Of a stretch of 64,000 bases of DNA, positions 10,231 to 18,844 are shown piece after piece. The DNA lies in contig NZ_CP012099.1 of assembly GCF_001182785.1 (NCBI RefSeq), positions 674,501 to 738,500 of the forward strand. The letters run 5' to 3'. The notes below the pieces were generated by a model, which did not search any database, was not told the DNA's origin, and saw only the letters and a program-made list of their open reading frames with translations. Position 1 is the first letter of the stretch. The number at the start of each line of letters is the position of its first letter. The translations under genes and the position numbers were made by a program. This DNA comes from Bacillus thuringiensis. GTDB taxonomy: Bacteria > Bacillota > Bacilli > Bacillales > Bacillaceae_G.

Positions 10231-12630
10231 ATGAGAAGAAAAGCCCCATTTAAAGTGTTGTCATCATTAGCAATTGCAGCAATTATCGGATGCACATCTG
10301 TAATGAGTGCGCCGTTAGCATATGCAGAAACGCCAGCAAAAGAGAAAGAGAATGTGTCTACAACGCCAATTGATTACAATTTAATTCAAGAAGATCGTTT
10401 AGCGGAAGCTTTGAAAGAAAGAGGAACAATTAATCCAGCATCTTCTAAAGAAGAGACGAAAAAGGCTGTCGAGCAATATATTGAAAAGAAACAAGGAGAT
10501 CAGGCGAACAAAGAAATTCTTCCAGATGCTCACTCACAAGAAACGTCTGATTTCACAAAAAAAGTAAAAGAGAAAAAGATGGAAGAAAAGGAAAATGTAA
10601 AAAAGACTGAAAAAAATATTAATCTTGAGCAAAAGCCAGAACCAAATAAAAAGCAATTGAATGGGCAAGTTCCAACTTCAAAAGCAAAGCAAGCTCCATA
10701 TAAAGGATCTGTTCGATCAGATAAAGTATTAGTGCTACTCGTTGAATTTAGTGATTATAAACATAATAATATTGATCAAACACCAGGTTATATGTATTCG
10801 AAAGACTTTAGTAGAGAACATTATCAAAAGATGTTGTTCGGTAAGGAGCCTTATACATTATTTGATGGTTCAAAAGTAAAAACGTTTAAACAATACTATG
10901 AAGAGCAGTCTGGTGGTAGTTATACGACAGACGGATATGTAACGGAGTGGCTAACAGTTCCAGGAAAAGCATCTGATTATGGAGCTGATGGTAGCAGTGG
11001 TCACGATAATAAAGGTCCGAAAGGTGCACGTGATTTAGTGAAAGAAGCTTTGCATGCAGCTGCTGAGAAAGGACTAGATTTATCTCAGTTTGATCAATTT
11101 GATAGATATGATACAAACGGGGATGGGAATCAAAATGAACCTGACGGTGTAATTGATCATTTAATGGTAATCCATGCTGGTGTTGGTCAAGAAGCAGGTG
11201 GTGGTAAATTAGGTGATGATGCGATCTGGTCACATCGTTCAAAATTAGCAGTAGATCCAGTAGCGATTGAAGGTACAAAATCAAAGGTAGATTACTTTGG
11301 TGGAAAAGTAGCAGCACATGATTACACAATTGAACCAGAAGATGGAGCTGTAGGTGTGTTTGCGCATGAATTTGGACATGATCTTGGATTACCAGATGAA
11401 TATGACACGAAATATACTGGAAATGGTTCACCTGTCGAAGCTTGGTCATTAATGAGTGGAGGTAGTTGGACAGGAAAAGTCGCAGGAACGGAGCCGACAA
11501 GTTTTTCACCACAAAATAAAGACTTCTTACAAAAGAATATGGGTGGCAACTGGGCAAGAATATTAGAAGTAGATTACGATAAAATTAAGAGTGGTGTGGG
11601 AGTTCCTACCTATATTGATCAAAGTGTTACGAAATCAAATCGTCCAGGCGTTGTACGTGTTAACTTACCAGGTAAAAGTGTTGAAACGATTAAACCGGAG
11701 TTTGGAAAGCATGCATATTATAGTACAAGAGGCGATGATATGCATACAACGTTAGAGACACCATTCTTTGATTTAACAAAAGGAACAAATGCAACATTCA
11801 ATTATAAAGCAAATTATGAGTTAGAAGCAGAGTGCGATTTCGTCGAAGTACATGCAGTAACAGAAGATGGAACGAAAACATTAATTGATAGGCTTGGAGA
11901 AAAAGTAGTCCAAGGAGATAAAGATACAACAGATGGGAAATGGATTGATAAATCATATGATTTAAGTCAATTTAAAGGGAAAAAAGTGAAACTACAATTC
12001 GACTATATTACAGATCCGGCTGTAACATATAAAGGTTTTGCGATGGATAATGTGAATGCAACTGTTGATGGACAAGTTGTATTTTCTGATGATGCAGAAG
12101 GACAGTCTAAAATGAATTTAAATGGTTTTGTTGTTTCTGATGGGACAGAGAAGAAAGCTCATTATTACTACTTAGAATGGAGAAACTATGCGGGATCAGA
12201 TAATGGATTAAAAGCAGGAAAAGGTCCAGTGTATAATACAGGTCTTGTCGTTTGGTATGCAGATGATAGCTTTAAAGATAACTGGGTTGGGGTGCATCCA
12301 GGTGAAGGATTCCTTGGGGTTGTAGATTCTCATCCAGAAGCACTTGTTGGTAATTTGAACGGGAAACCAGCGTACGGTAATACGGGCATGCAAATTGCAG
12401 ACGCTGCATTTTCATTTGATCAAACACCAGCATGGAGTGTAAATTCGTTAACACGTGGACAATTTAATTATAATGGATTACAAGGTGTTACAACATTTGA
12501 TGATTCAAAAGTATATAGTAATAAACAAATTGCAGACGCAGGAAGAAAAGTTCCGAATCTTGGACTTAAATTCCAAGTTGTTGGACAGGCAGAGGATAAA
12601 TCAGCAGGCGCTGTTTGGATTAAACGTTAA
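10231..12630 (+). CDS. inhA2: Immune inhibitor A, secreted M6 zinc metalloprotease (InhA2)
   Basis: A 799-residue secreted protease. A signal peptide ends near AYAET (residue ~34), followed by a Lys/Glu-rich propeptide to about residue 150. The M6 catalytic domain contains the zinc site [12 protein letters not shown] (His379, Glu380, His383) and the downstream methionine turn region SLMSGGSW. C-terminal domains include a MAM/CUB-like segment with [13 protein letters not shown]. InhA proteases degrade host antibacterial peptides and matrix proteins. The N-terminus [17 protein letters not shown] favours InhA2 over InhA1. Start has AAAGGAGAG. The PlcR box and a long leader with a repeat precede it; a perfect hairpin terminator follows. 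Confidence 0.93.
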   Translation: MRRKAPFKVLSSLAIAAIIGCTSVMSAPLAYAETPAKEKENVSTTPIDYNLIQEDRLAEALKERGTINPASSKEETKKAVEQYIEKKQGDQANKEILPDAHSQETSDFTKKVKEKKMEEKENVKKTEKNINLEQKPEPNKKQLNGQVPTSKAKQAPYKGSVRSDKVLVLLVEFSDYKHNNIDQTPGYMYSKDFSREHYQKMLFGKEPYTLFDGSKVKTFKQYYEEQSGGSYTTDGYVTEWLTVPGKASDYGADGSSGHDNKGPKGARDLVKEALHAAAEKGLDLSQFDQFDRYDTNGDGNQNEPDGVIDHLMVIHAGVGQEAGGGKLGDDAIWSHRSKLAVDPVAIEGTKSKVDYFGGKVAAHDYTIEPEDGAVGVFAHEFGHDLGLPDEYDTKYTGNGSPVEAWSLMSGGSWTGKVAGTEPTSFSPQNKDFLQKNMGGNWARILEVDYDKIKSGVGVPTYIDQSVTKSNRPGVVRVNLPGKSVETIKPEFGKHAYYSTRGDDMHTTLETPFFDLTKGTNATFNYKANYELEAECDFVEVHAVTEDGTKTLIDRLGEKVVQGDKDTTDGKWIDKSYDLSQFKGKKVKLQFDYITDPAVTYKGFAMDNVNATVDGQVVFSDDAEGQSKMNLNGFVVSDGTEKKAHYYYLEWRNYAGSDNGLKAGKGPVYNTGLVVWYADDSFKDNWVGVHPGEGFLGVVDSHPEALVGNLNGKPAYGNTGMQIADAAFSFDQTPAWSVNSLTRGQFNYNGLQGVTTFDDSKVYSNKQIADAGRKVPNLGLKFQVVGQAEDKSAGAVWIKR

Positions 12631-12636
12631 TAACAG

Positions 12637-12672
12637 AAAAGCACATTCTTCATATGAAGAATGTGCTTTTGA
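12637..12672 (+). terminator. Terminator of inhA2
   Basis: AAAAGCACATTCTTC and GAAGAATGTGCTTTT form a perfect 15-bp stem around a four-base loop, ending in TTTT. Confidence 0.85.
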
Positions 12673-12729
12673 ATTTGTACATTAAGTTATTATTTTAGCT
12701 TATGTAATACAAGTGTCTGTTCATATGTA

Positions 12730-12807
12730 GTGTATCAAATTATGTAGGGAAAGGAAATATTTCCGAGGAAATTGTCGAAGTATCGTTGGTATTGATACAC
12801 TTTTTTT
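12730..12807 (+). ncRNA. Candidate structured leader or small RNA with orphan terminator
   Basis: GTGTATCAA (12730-12738) pairs with TTGATACAC (12792-12800), followed by seven T. The enclosed ~53 bases contain the self-complementary GGAAATATTTCC. No gene lies between the inhA2 terminator and this one, so it may end a short independent RNA. No convincing promoter was identified and no known family recognised. Confidence 0.35.
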
Positions 12808-12894
12808 GTAAAAGAAGAAATGTAGTATTGTCTTTACAGTTTAATTTATTTACATTGTTACTTGGCTATACACAAAAGTAATATATTCGGCAAT

Positions 12895-12926
12895 AAAAGA
12901 GCGCTATTGGATAGTGCTCTTTTTTA
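12895..12926 (+). terminator. Second stem-loop terminator before the zinc-ribbon gene
   Basis: AAAAGAGCGCTAT and ATAGTGCTCTTTT form a 13-bp stem with one G-U and a six-T tail, ending 23 bases before the ATG at 12949. It could be an attenuator for that gene or the end of an upstream short RNA. Confidence 0.7.
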
Positions 12927-12948
12927 TGAATAGAAAGGAGTGAGTTAA

Positions 12949-13290
12949 ATGAAAGAAGTAATTGAATGTCCACAGTGTGAAGGGAATATTACTGCGCAAC
13001 ATATTATGGATCTCCCGCATCCTTTTTCATTCAGGTGTCCACATTGTAAGGTGAAATTAAAAGAAATGAGGATCACACCATGTTTAATATTAGTGGCAAT
13101 TTGTATCATTCCACTATTTATTATGATTGGAGAGAGTATTAAGGAATTACTAGTAAAATATTTTTCTATTATAGACGGTGTACCAACTGTACTTATTTTC
13201 TTCTTATTTTGTTATCCATTGTATTATCTCTATGAAAAATATAATGCCATATTGTTTATTAAATACGGCTTGTTGAAAGTTAAAAGTTGA
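12949..13290 (+). CDS. Small zinc-ribbon membrane protein, function unknown
   Basis: A 113-residue protein. Two CxxC knuckles, CPQC (residues 5-8) and CPHC (residues 29-32), form a probable zinc ribbon at the N-terminus. Two hydrophobic segments follow (about 43-65 and 80-100). Strong AAAGGAGTGAG site before the ATG. It is 21 bases upstream of another small membrane gene and is likely co-transcribed. I do not recognise a characterised family. Confidence 0.7.
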   Translation: MKEVIECPQCEGNITAQHIMDLPHPFSFRCPHCKVKLKEMRITPCLILVAICIIPLFIMIGESIKELLVKYFSIIDGVPTVLIFFLFCYPLYYLYEKYNAILFIKYGLLKVKS

Positions 13291-13311
13291 ATTGAATAGG
13301 AGATTGTCATT

Positions 13312-13641
13312 ATGCTTTGGAAAATATATTTAGTTATTGTAGCAATGTTAGCTATTATTTCGTTAGTAAGGGGTATGTTTCAAACACCAATTCAAAAGTT
13401 TGACTTTGTAGTATCTATTATTACGTGGATAGGGCTCTTTGGTTTTGTATTTGATATACAAATATTAACCCCAATCGTTTGGAAATGTATCTTCGTGTTT
13501 AGTATTATTTGGACTTTAACTGCAGTTTTTGTTTTTCGTTTATATGAAGAGCGAGATGAGCCGTTACCTTTTATATTTAAAGTAATTGGAATTATTCCAA
13601 CGCTTCCATTATATTATGGATTATATCAATATGCATTTTAA
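13312..13641 (+). CDS. Small hydrophobic membrane protein, function unknown
   Basis: A 109-residue protein with about four hydrophobic helices and few charged residues (a KFD and a RLYEERDEPLP loop). ATG preceded by AGGAGATTGTC. It follows the zinc-ribbon gene closely and ends inside a bidirectional terminator. No family recognised. Confidence 0.65.
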   Translation: MLWKIYLVIVAMLAIISLVRGMFQTPIQKFDFVVSIITWIGLFGFVFDIQILTPIVWKCIFVFSIIWTLTAVFVFRLYEERDEPLPFIFKVIGIIPTLPLYYGLYQYAF

Positions 13642-13680
13642 AAAAGACAACGATGGATTATCCCATCATTGTCTTTTTTA
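13639..13680. terminator. Bidirectional terminator
   Basis: AAAAAAGACAACGATGG and CCATCATTGTCTTTTTT form a long stem with A/T runs on both sides. It serves the small membrane gene on plus and the MFS gene on minus, whose TAA lies in the hairpin loop. Confidence 0.85.
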
Positions 13681-14812
13681 CTTTGCTTCTTACATAAATC
13701 ATCCCAGCAAATGTTAATAAAAATGCTGTCCCGATAATGAAGCTAGCGCTAGGTGATGCTCCGATTGCGCCGACTGTAAAGGAGCCAGCAACAACTCCTA
13801 ATGAGAAGAAGGCATAAAATAATCCGAATGCCTTTCCGCGATTATCGTCTGTAGTATTTTCAACGAGTAAAGCGTTAATAGACGGGAAGAGGATCGCGAA
13901 TCCAATTCCATAAATCATCATTACGATAAAGAGCATACCTTTTGTAGCAAATAATCCGAGTAAAGATAATGCGAATGCCATAACTGCAATTCCGATTAGC
14001 ATTAGTTTCGAACGATTAAATCGATCGTAAATACGATTTGTTGGAAGCAAGAAGAAGAGGATAGCAGTTATACCGAATACACTTAACATCATGCCTGTTG
14101 TAGATGCTTTAAGCGCTAATGCCTCAACTTTTACTGGTAACATATAAGTGACAATTCCTTGTGAAAACATTAATGTGAAAGCACCAATATATGCTTGTAA
14201 TAACGGTTCTGATTTTAAAAGTTCAACCATATCTTCTTTGTTCATCATTTGCGTTCTTGATGTATCTTTTCTTGATACGTTATTTGGTAAGAAGAATAGA
14301 GATACGATTGTACCAAGAGCCATTAAAATAGAAATAGTAATGAAGACCCATTCTACGCCAGCTGTTGCTTTCATAATACCGCTGAAAGCAGGTCCGACGA
14401 TTGCCGCTGTTCCAACAGCAGCACCAGATAGAGCCATTGCTTTTCCTTGTTTTTTTGCATTTGTTTGTTTTGATAAAAATGTAAAGGCAGCAGGAATTAA
14501 AAAGCCATCACTAAATCCATGCATAAAGCGAACAACTAATAGTTGTTCACCACTTTGAACAACGGTGTATAACAAGACTATGAAACTCGTAATTCCCATG
14601 CTTATATAAAGGATTTTTTTTGCACCAAATTTATCGACAGCGGCTCCAGCAATAATATTACCGATCATATTAGCGAATGAGTACATACCGACAACTAGCC
14701 CGATAATAAGAGGAGTTCCTCCAAGGCTTTGAGCGAAAGTACTCATAATAGGTAATTGTGAAAATGTATCTAAAAATGCCACGATAACGATAAAGTAAAT
14801 AAAATATTTCAA
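13658..14812 (-). CDS. MFS transporter, DHA1-like
   Basis: A 384-residue protein with about twelve transmembrane helices. MFS motif A is recognisable as GAAVDKFGAKKIL between helices 2 and 3, and RFMHGFSDGFLIPAAF resembles the motif B/antiporter region. Length and motifs suit a 12-helix drug or metabolite exporter, but the substrate is not evident. AGGAGAGGTGAA-like site before the ATG. Monocistronic, divergent from bdhA. Confidence 0.8.
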   Translation of the reverse strand: MKYFIYFIVIVAFLDTFSQLPIMSTFAQSLGGTPLIIGLVVGMYSFANMIGNIIAGAAVDKFGAKKILYISMGITSFIVLLYTVVQSGEQLLVVRFMHGFSDGFLIPAAFTFLSKQTNAKKQGKAMALSGAAVGTAAIVGPAFSGIMKATAGVEWVFITISILMALGTIVSLFFLPNNVSRKDTSRTQMMNKEDMVELLKSEPLLQAYIGAFTLMFSQGIVTYMLPVKVEALALKASTTGMMLSVFGITAILFFLLPTNRIYDRFNRSKLMLIGIAVMAFALSLLGLFATKGMLFIVMMIYGIGFAILFPSINALLVENTTDDNRGKAFGLFYAFFSLGVVAGSFTVGAIGASPSASFIIGTAFLLTFAGMIYVRSKVKKTMMG

Positions 14813-14956
14813 GCGATATTCACCTCTCCTATGCTATTATGGCACAATGCTAATTTCACCTGCAATGAAATTGAATTAACAGATGTGGAAAAAAGTACAA
14901 AGTGACAAAATATTGAACGTTATTTGTAAAAAATTAGTGGGAATGTGATTGTTTTT

Positions 14957-14985
14957 TTGAAATATATGGATAGAAGTATTATAAT
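14957..14985 (+). promoter_or_regulatory. Promoter of bdhA
   Basis: TTGAAA (14957-14962) and consensus TATAAT (14980-14985), spacer 17 bases. Confidence 0.75.
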
Positions 14986-15037
14986 AGAATTGTAAACTTC
15001 ACCAGGTTAAGTATATACATAGAGAGGGATGTATAAA

Positions 15038-16090
15038 ATGAAAGCACTACTTTGGCATAATCAACGTGATGTACGAGTAGAAGAAGTACCAGAACCAACA
15101 GTAAAACCAGGAACAGTGAAAATCAAAGTTAAATGGTGTGGTATTTGTGGGACAGACTTGCATGAATATTTAGCAGGGCCTATTTTTATTCCAACAGAAG
15201 AACATCCATTAACACATGTGAAAGCACCTGTTATTTTAGGTCATGAGTTTAGTGGTGAGGTAATAGAGATTGGTGAAGGAGTTACATCTCATAAAGTGGG
15301 AGACCGCGTTGTTGTAGAACCAATTTATTCTTGTGGTAAATGTGAAGCTTGTAAACATGGACATTACAATGTTTGTGAACAACTTGTTTTCCACGGTCTT
15401 GGCGGAGAAGGCGGCGGTTTCTCTGAATATACAGTAGTACCAGAAGATATGGTTCATCACATTCCTGATGAAATGACGTATGAACAAGGTGCGCTTGTAG
15501 AACCAGCAGCAGTAGCAGTTCATGCAGTACGTCAAAGTAAATTAAAAGAAGGGGAAGCTGTAGCGGTATTTGGTTGCGGTCCAATTGGACTTCTTGTTAT
15601 CCAAGCAGCTAAAGCAGCAGGAGCAACTCCTGTTATTGCAGTTGAACTTTCTAAAGAACGTCAAGAGTTAGCGAAATTAGCAGGTGCGGATTATGTATTA
15701 AATCCAGCAACTCAAGATGTGTTAGCTGAGATTCGTAACTTAACAAATGGTTTAGGTGTAAATGTTAGCTTTGAAGTAACAGGTGTTGAAGTTGTACTAC
15801 GTCAAGCGATTGAAAGTACAAGCTTCGAAGGACAAACTGTAATTGTTAGTGTATGGGAAAAAGACGCAACAATTACTCCAAATAACTTAGTATTAAAAGA
15901 AAAAGAAGTTATTGGTATTTTAGGATACCGTCACATTTTCCCAGCTGTTATTAAATTGATTAGCTCTGGTCAAATTCAAGCAGAGAAATTAATTACGAAA
16001 AAAATTACAGTGGATCAAGTTGTTGAAGAAGGATTTGAAGCACTTGTAAAAGATAAAACACAAGTGAAAATTCTTGTTTCACCTAAATAA
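15038..16090 (+). CDS. bdhA: (R,R)-butanediol dehydrogenase, zinc MDR family
   Basis: A 350-residue zinc-dependent medium-chain dehydrogenase that interconverts acetoin and 2,3-butanediol with NAD(H), an overflow redox sink in Bacillus. Catalytic zinc ligands are visible as Cys37 (CGICGTDLHE) and His69/Glu70 (GHEFSGEV). The structural zinc cysteines are C99, C102, C105 and C113. The Rossmann motif VFGCGPIG is at about 178-184. ATG 15038 is preferred over ATG 15029 because AGAGAGGG is nine bases upstream of the former and adjacent to the latter. Threonine or sorbitol dehydrogenase are less likely relatives. Confidence 0.88.
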   Translation: MKALLWHNQRDVRVEEVPEPTVKPGTVKIKVKWCGICGTDLHEYLAGPIFIPTEEHPLTHVKAPVILGHEFSGEVIEIGEGVTSHKVGDRVVVEPIYSCGKCEACKHGHYNVCEQLVFHGLGGEGGGFSEYTVVPEDMVHHIPDEMTYEQGALVEPAAVAVHAVRQSKLKEGEAVAVFGCGPIGLLVIQAAKAAGATPVIAVELSKERQELAKLAGADYVLNPATQDVLAEIRNLTNGLGVNVSFEVTGVEVVLRQAIESTSFEGQTVIVSVWEKDATITPNNLVLKEKEVIGILGYRHIFPAVIKLISSGQIQAEKLITKKITVDQVVEEGFEALVKDKTQVKILVSPK

Positions 16091-16104
16091 GATAGAATCG
16101 AAAA

Positions 16105-16146
16105 GAGTAGCCCTTTTCTAGAAATAGAAGAGGGCTACTTTTTTTC
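16105..16146 (+). terminator. Terminator of bdhA
   Basis: AGTAGCCCTTTTCTA and TAGAAGAGGGCTACT (one G-U) around a GAAA tetraloop, followed by seven T. Confidence 0.92.
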
Positions 16147-16209
16147 TATACTGAAAGGTGATAGACTTTCCTTTGACTAAATGTATTTTTGTTTGGAAGG
16201 GAGAATCTA

Positions 16210-16554
16210 ATGCTTTCATTTTTGTTAACTTTAAAGCGAATGTTAAGAGCTTGTTTACGAGCGTGGAAAGATAAAGAATTTCAAGTATTATTCATATTAA
16301 CAATTTTGACTTTAATATCGGGTACGATTTTTTATAGTACAGTTGAAGGGTTACGTCCTATTGACGCTTTATATTTTAGTGTGGTCACGTTGACGACTGT
16401 CGGTGATGGGAATTTTAGTCCGCAAACTGATTTCGGAAAGATATTTACAATCTTATACATATTTATTGGGATTGGATTAGTGTTTGGATTTATTCATAAG
16501 TTAGCAGTTAATGTACAATTGCCAAGTATATTATCGAATAGAAAAAAAGAGTAA
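16210..16554 (+). CDS. NaK non-selective tetrameric cation channel
   Basis: A 114-residue two-helix channel subunit essentially identical in sequence, as I remember it, to the B. cereus NaK channel used as a structural model. The selectivity filter is T63-V64-G65-D66-G67 in place of the potassium-channel TVGYG, giving a filter that passes Na+ and K+. The order is an amphipathic N-terminal helix (1-20), outer helix (24-45), pore helix and filter (50-68), and inner helix (75-100). ATG 16210 fits GGAAGGGAG (16195-16203); an in-frame TTG at 16189 has no suitable site. It is a single gene between two terminators. Confidence 0.95.
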   Translation: MLSFLLTLKRMLRACLRAWKDKEFQVLFILTILTLISGTIFYSTVEGLRPIDALYFSVVTLTTVGDGNFSPQTDFGKIFTILYIFIGIGLVFGFIHKLAVNVQLPSILSNRKKE

Positions 16555-16581
16555 AGCATGTGGGTGCTTTACTCTTTTTTT
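16542..16581 (+). terminator. Terminator of the NaK gene
   Basis: AAAAAAAGAGTAAAGCA and TGCTTTACTCTTTTTTT form a 17-bp stem that overlaps the last codons and stop of the channel gene. Confidence 0.9.
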
Positions 16582-16668
16582 ACATTAGTTTAGACAAGCC
16601 TTAATAATAGTTTATTAAAATGAAAGTGTATTCATTCATTATATTCACTGTGTATAAAGTTATAATGA

Positions 16669-16684
16669 TATGAACATTTGCATA
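16669..16684 (+). promoter_or_regulatory. PlcR box upstream of plcB-sph
   Basis: TATGAACATTTGCATA matches the PlcR palindrome TATGNANNNNTNCATA at every defined position. It is 124 bases before plcB, a known PlcR target. Confidence 0.92.
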
Positions 16685-16807
16685 TTTTAATTTAGTGATA
16701 GAAATTTCGTGAAAGGTGGGATATTCTAGTCATAGGTTAACCGGACGACATCATAGGATCCTAACAAAATGTTTACAATAATTCAATTATAAAATGGAGG
16801 ATTTTAT

Positions 16808-17659
16808 ATGAAAAAGAAAGTACTTGCTTTAGCGGCAGCTATTACATTAGTTGCTCCATTACAAAGTGTTGCATTTGCTCATGAAAATGATGGGGGACAG
16901 AGATTTGGAGTTATTCCGCGCTGGTCTGCTGAAGATAAACATAAAGAAGGCGTGAATTCTCATTTATGGATTGTAAACCGTGCAGTTGATATTATGTCTC
17001 GTAATACAACACTTGTAAAACAAGAGCGAGTTGCACTATTAAATGAATGGCGTACTGAGTTAGAGAACGGTATTTATGCTGCTGACTATGAAAATCCTTA
17101 TTATGATAATAGCACATTTGCTTCACATTTCTATGATCCTGACAATGGGAAAACTTATATTCCGTATGCAAAGCAGGCAAAGGAAACTGGAGCTAAATAT
17201 TTTAAATTAGCTGGTGAGTCTTACAAAAATAAAGATATGAAACAAGCATTCTTCTATTTAGGATTATCTCTTCATTATTTAGGGGATGTAAACCAACCGA
17301 TGCATGCGGCAAACTTTACGAACCTTTCGTATCCACAAGGATTCCATTCTAAATATGAAAACTTTGTAGATACGATAAAAGATAATTATAAAGTAACGGA
17401 TGGAAATGGATATTGGAACTGGAAAGGTACGAATCCAGAAGATTGGATTCATGGAGCGGCAGTAGTTGCGAAACAAGATTACGCTGGCATTGTAAATGAT
17501 AATACGAAAGATTGGTTCGTGAGAGCTGCTGTATCACAAGAATATGCAGATAAATGGCGCGCTGAAGTTACACCAATGACAGGTAAGCGTTTAATGGATG
17601 CACAACGTGTTACTGCTGGATACATTCAGCTTTGGTTTGATACGTACGGAAATCGTTAA
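16808..17659 (+). CDS. plcB: Phosphatidylcholine-preferring phospholipase C (cereolysin A)
   Basis: A 283-residue secreted tri-zinc phospholipase hydrolysing phosphatidylcholine to diacylglycerol and phosphocholine. Signal peptide of about 24 residues, a short propeptide to residue 38, and the 245-residue mature enzyme beginning WSAEDKHKEG. Zinc ligands in precursor numbering are Trp39, His52, Asp93, His107, His156, Asp160, His166, His180 and Glu184; LHYLGDVNQPMHAANF carries three of them. Start has GGAGGATTTT. A perfect PlcR box lies upstream, and sph follows 76 bases after a stem-loop, so sph is probably partly read through. Confidence 0.97.
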   Translation: MKKKVLALAAAITLVAPLQSVAFAHENDGGQRFGVIPRWSAEDKHKEGVNSHLWIVNRAVDIMSRNTTLVKQERVALLNEWRTELENGIYAADYENPYYDNSTFASHFYDPDNGKTYIPYAKQAKETGAKYFKLAGESYKNKDMKQAFFYLGLSLHYLGDVNQPMHAANFTNLSYPQGFHSKYENFVDTIKDNYKVTDGNGYWNWKGTNPEDWIHGAAVVAKQDYAGIVNDNTKDWFVRAAVSQEYADKWRAEVTPMTGKRLMDAQRVTAGYIQLWFDTYGNR

Positions 17660-17666
17660 GTATTTG

Positions 17667-17706
17667 AAAAAGGTCAAATCTCAGAATAGAGTATTTGGCC
17701 TTTTTA
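17667..17706 (+). terminator. Stem-loop between plcB and sph
   Basis: AAAAAGGTCAAAT pairs with ATTTGGCCTTTTT (one G-U). It is moderately stable and may attenuate rather than abolish read-through into sph. Confidence 0.7.
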
Positions 17707-17735
17707 TCACTATACAATACATGGAGGTATGAAAC

Positions 17736-18737
17736 GTGAAAGGTAAATTGCTAAAAGGTGTACTTAGCTTAGGGGTTGGTTTAGGAGCTTTATATAGCGG
17801 AACGTCAGCTCAAGCAGAAGCATCTACAAATCAAAATGATACATTAAAAGTGATGACGCATAATGTATATATGCTATCAACAAACTTATATCCGAACTGG
17901 GGACAAAATGAGCGTGCTGATTTAATCGGGGCGGCAGATTATATAAAGAATCAAGATGTTGTTATATTAAATGAAGTGTTTGATAATAGTGCTTCAGATC
18001 GTTTATTAGGGAATTTGAAGAAAGAATATCCAAATCAAACAGCAGTATTAGGTCGTAGTAGTGGAAGCGAATGGGATAAAACGTTAGGAAACTATTCATC
18101 TTCAACTCCTGAAGATGGTGGCGTTGCGATTGTGAGCAAATGGCCAATCGCTGAAAAGATTCAATATGTATTTGCAAAAGGATGCGGGCCAGATAATTTA
18201 TCGAATAAAGGATTTGTATACACGAAAATTAAGAAAAATGATCGTTTCGTTCACGTGATTGGGACGCATTTGCAGGCTGAAGATAGTATGTGCGGAAAAA
18301 CTTCACCAGCATCTGTACGTACGAACCAATTAAAAGAAATTCAAGATTTTATTAAAAATAAAAATATACCAAATAATGAGTATGTGTTAATTGGTGGTGA
18401 TATGAACGTAAATAAAATAAATGCAGAGAACAATAATGATTCAGAGTATGCATCTATGTTTAAAACATTGAACGCTTCTGTACCATCTTATACTGGACAT
18501 ACAGCGACTTGGGATGCAACGACAAACAGTATTGCAAAATATAATTTCCCTGATAGCCCTGCCGAATATTTAGATTATATTATTGCAAGCAAAGACCATG
18601 CGAACCCATCGTATATAGCGAATAAGGTGTTACAGCCGAAATCTCCACAATGGACTGTTACATCGTGGTTCCAAAAATATACGTATAATGATTACTCTGA
18701 TCATTATCCAGTAGAGGCGACTATTTCTATGAAGTAG
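17736..18737 (+). CDS. sph: Sphingomyelinase C (cereolysin B)
   Basis: A 333-residue secreted Mg2+-dependent neutral sphingomyelinase of the DNase I-like fold, hydrolysing host sphingomyelin to ceramide and phosphocholine; haemolytic together with PlcB. Signal peptide 1-27 (cleaved after AQA). Active-site residues in precursor numbering are Asn43, Glu80 (metal), His178, Asp222, Asn224 and His323 (SDHYPVEA). The hydrophobic hairpin with TSWFQKY inserts into membranes. GTG start at 17736 with GGAGGT seven bases upstream. Second gene of the plcB locus. Confidence 0.97.
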   Translation: MKGKLLKGVLSLGVGLGALYSGTSAQAEASTNQNDTLKVMTHNVYMLSTNLYPNWGQNERADLIGAADYIKNQDVVILNEVFDNSASDRLLGNLKKEYPNQTAVLGRSSGSEWDKTLGNYSSSTPEDGGVAIVSKWPIAEKIQYVFAKGCGPDNLSNKGFVYTKIKKNDRFVHVIGTHLQAEDSMCGKTSPASVRTNQLKEIQDFIKNKNIPNNEYVLIGGDMNVNKINAENNNDSEYASMFKTLNASVPSYTGHTATWDATTNSIAKYNFPDSPAEYLDYIIASKDHANPSYIANKVLQPKSPQWTVTSWFQKYTYNDYSDHYPVEATISMK

Positions 18738-18741
18738 TTTC

Positions 18742-18774
18742 AAAAAGTTTCTTCGTAAAGAAGAAACTTTTTTT
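18742..18774 (+). terminator. Terminator of plcB-sph
   Basis: AAAGTTTCTTC and GAAGAAACTTT around a GTAAA loop, followed by a T run. Confidence 0.88.
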
Positions 18775-18844
18775 ATTTGCAAACAGGAAAATCATACTTT
18801 CTTTCCAATATGTATAAGACATATTGAGAAGAGGAGAGAAAAAT

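Noticed and set aside
10886..11557. 223-codon minus-strand ORF inside inhA2
   Set aside because: Long only because of inhA2 codon composition; His/Leu-rich, unlike real proteins, and inhA2 is certain.
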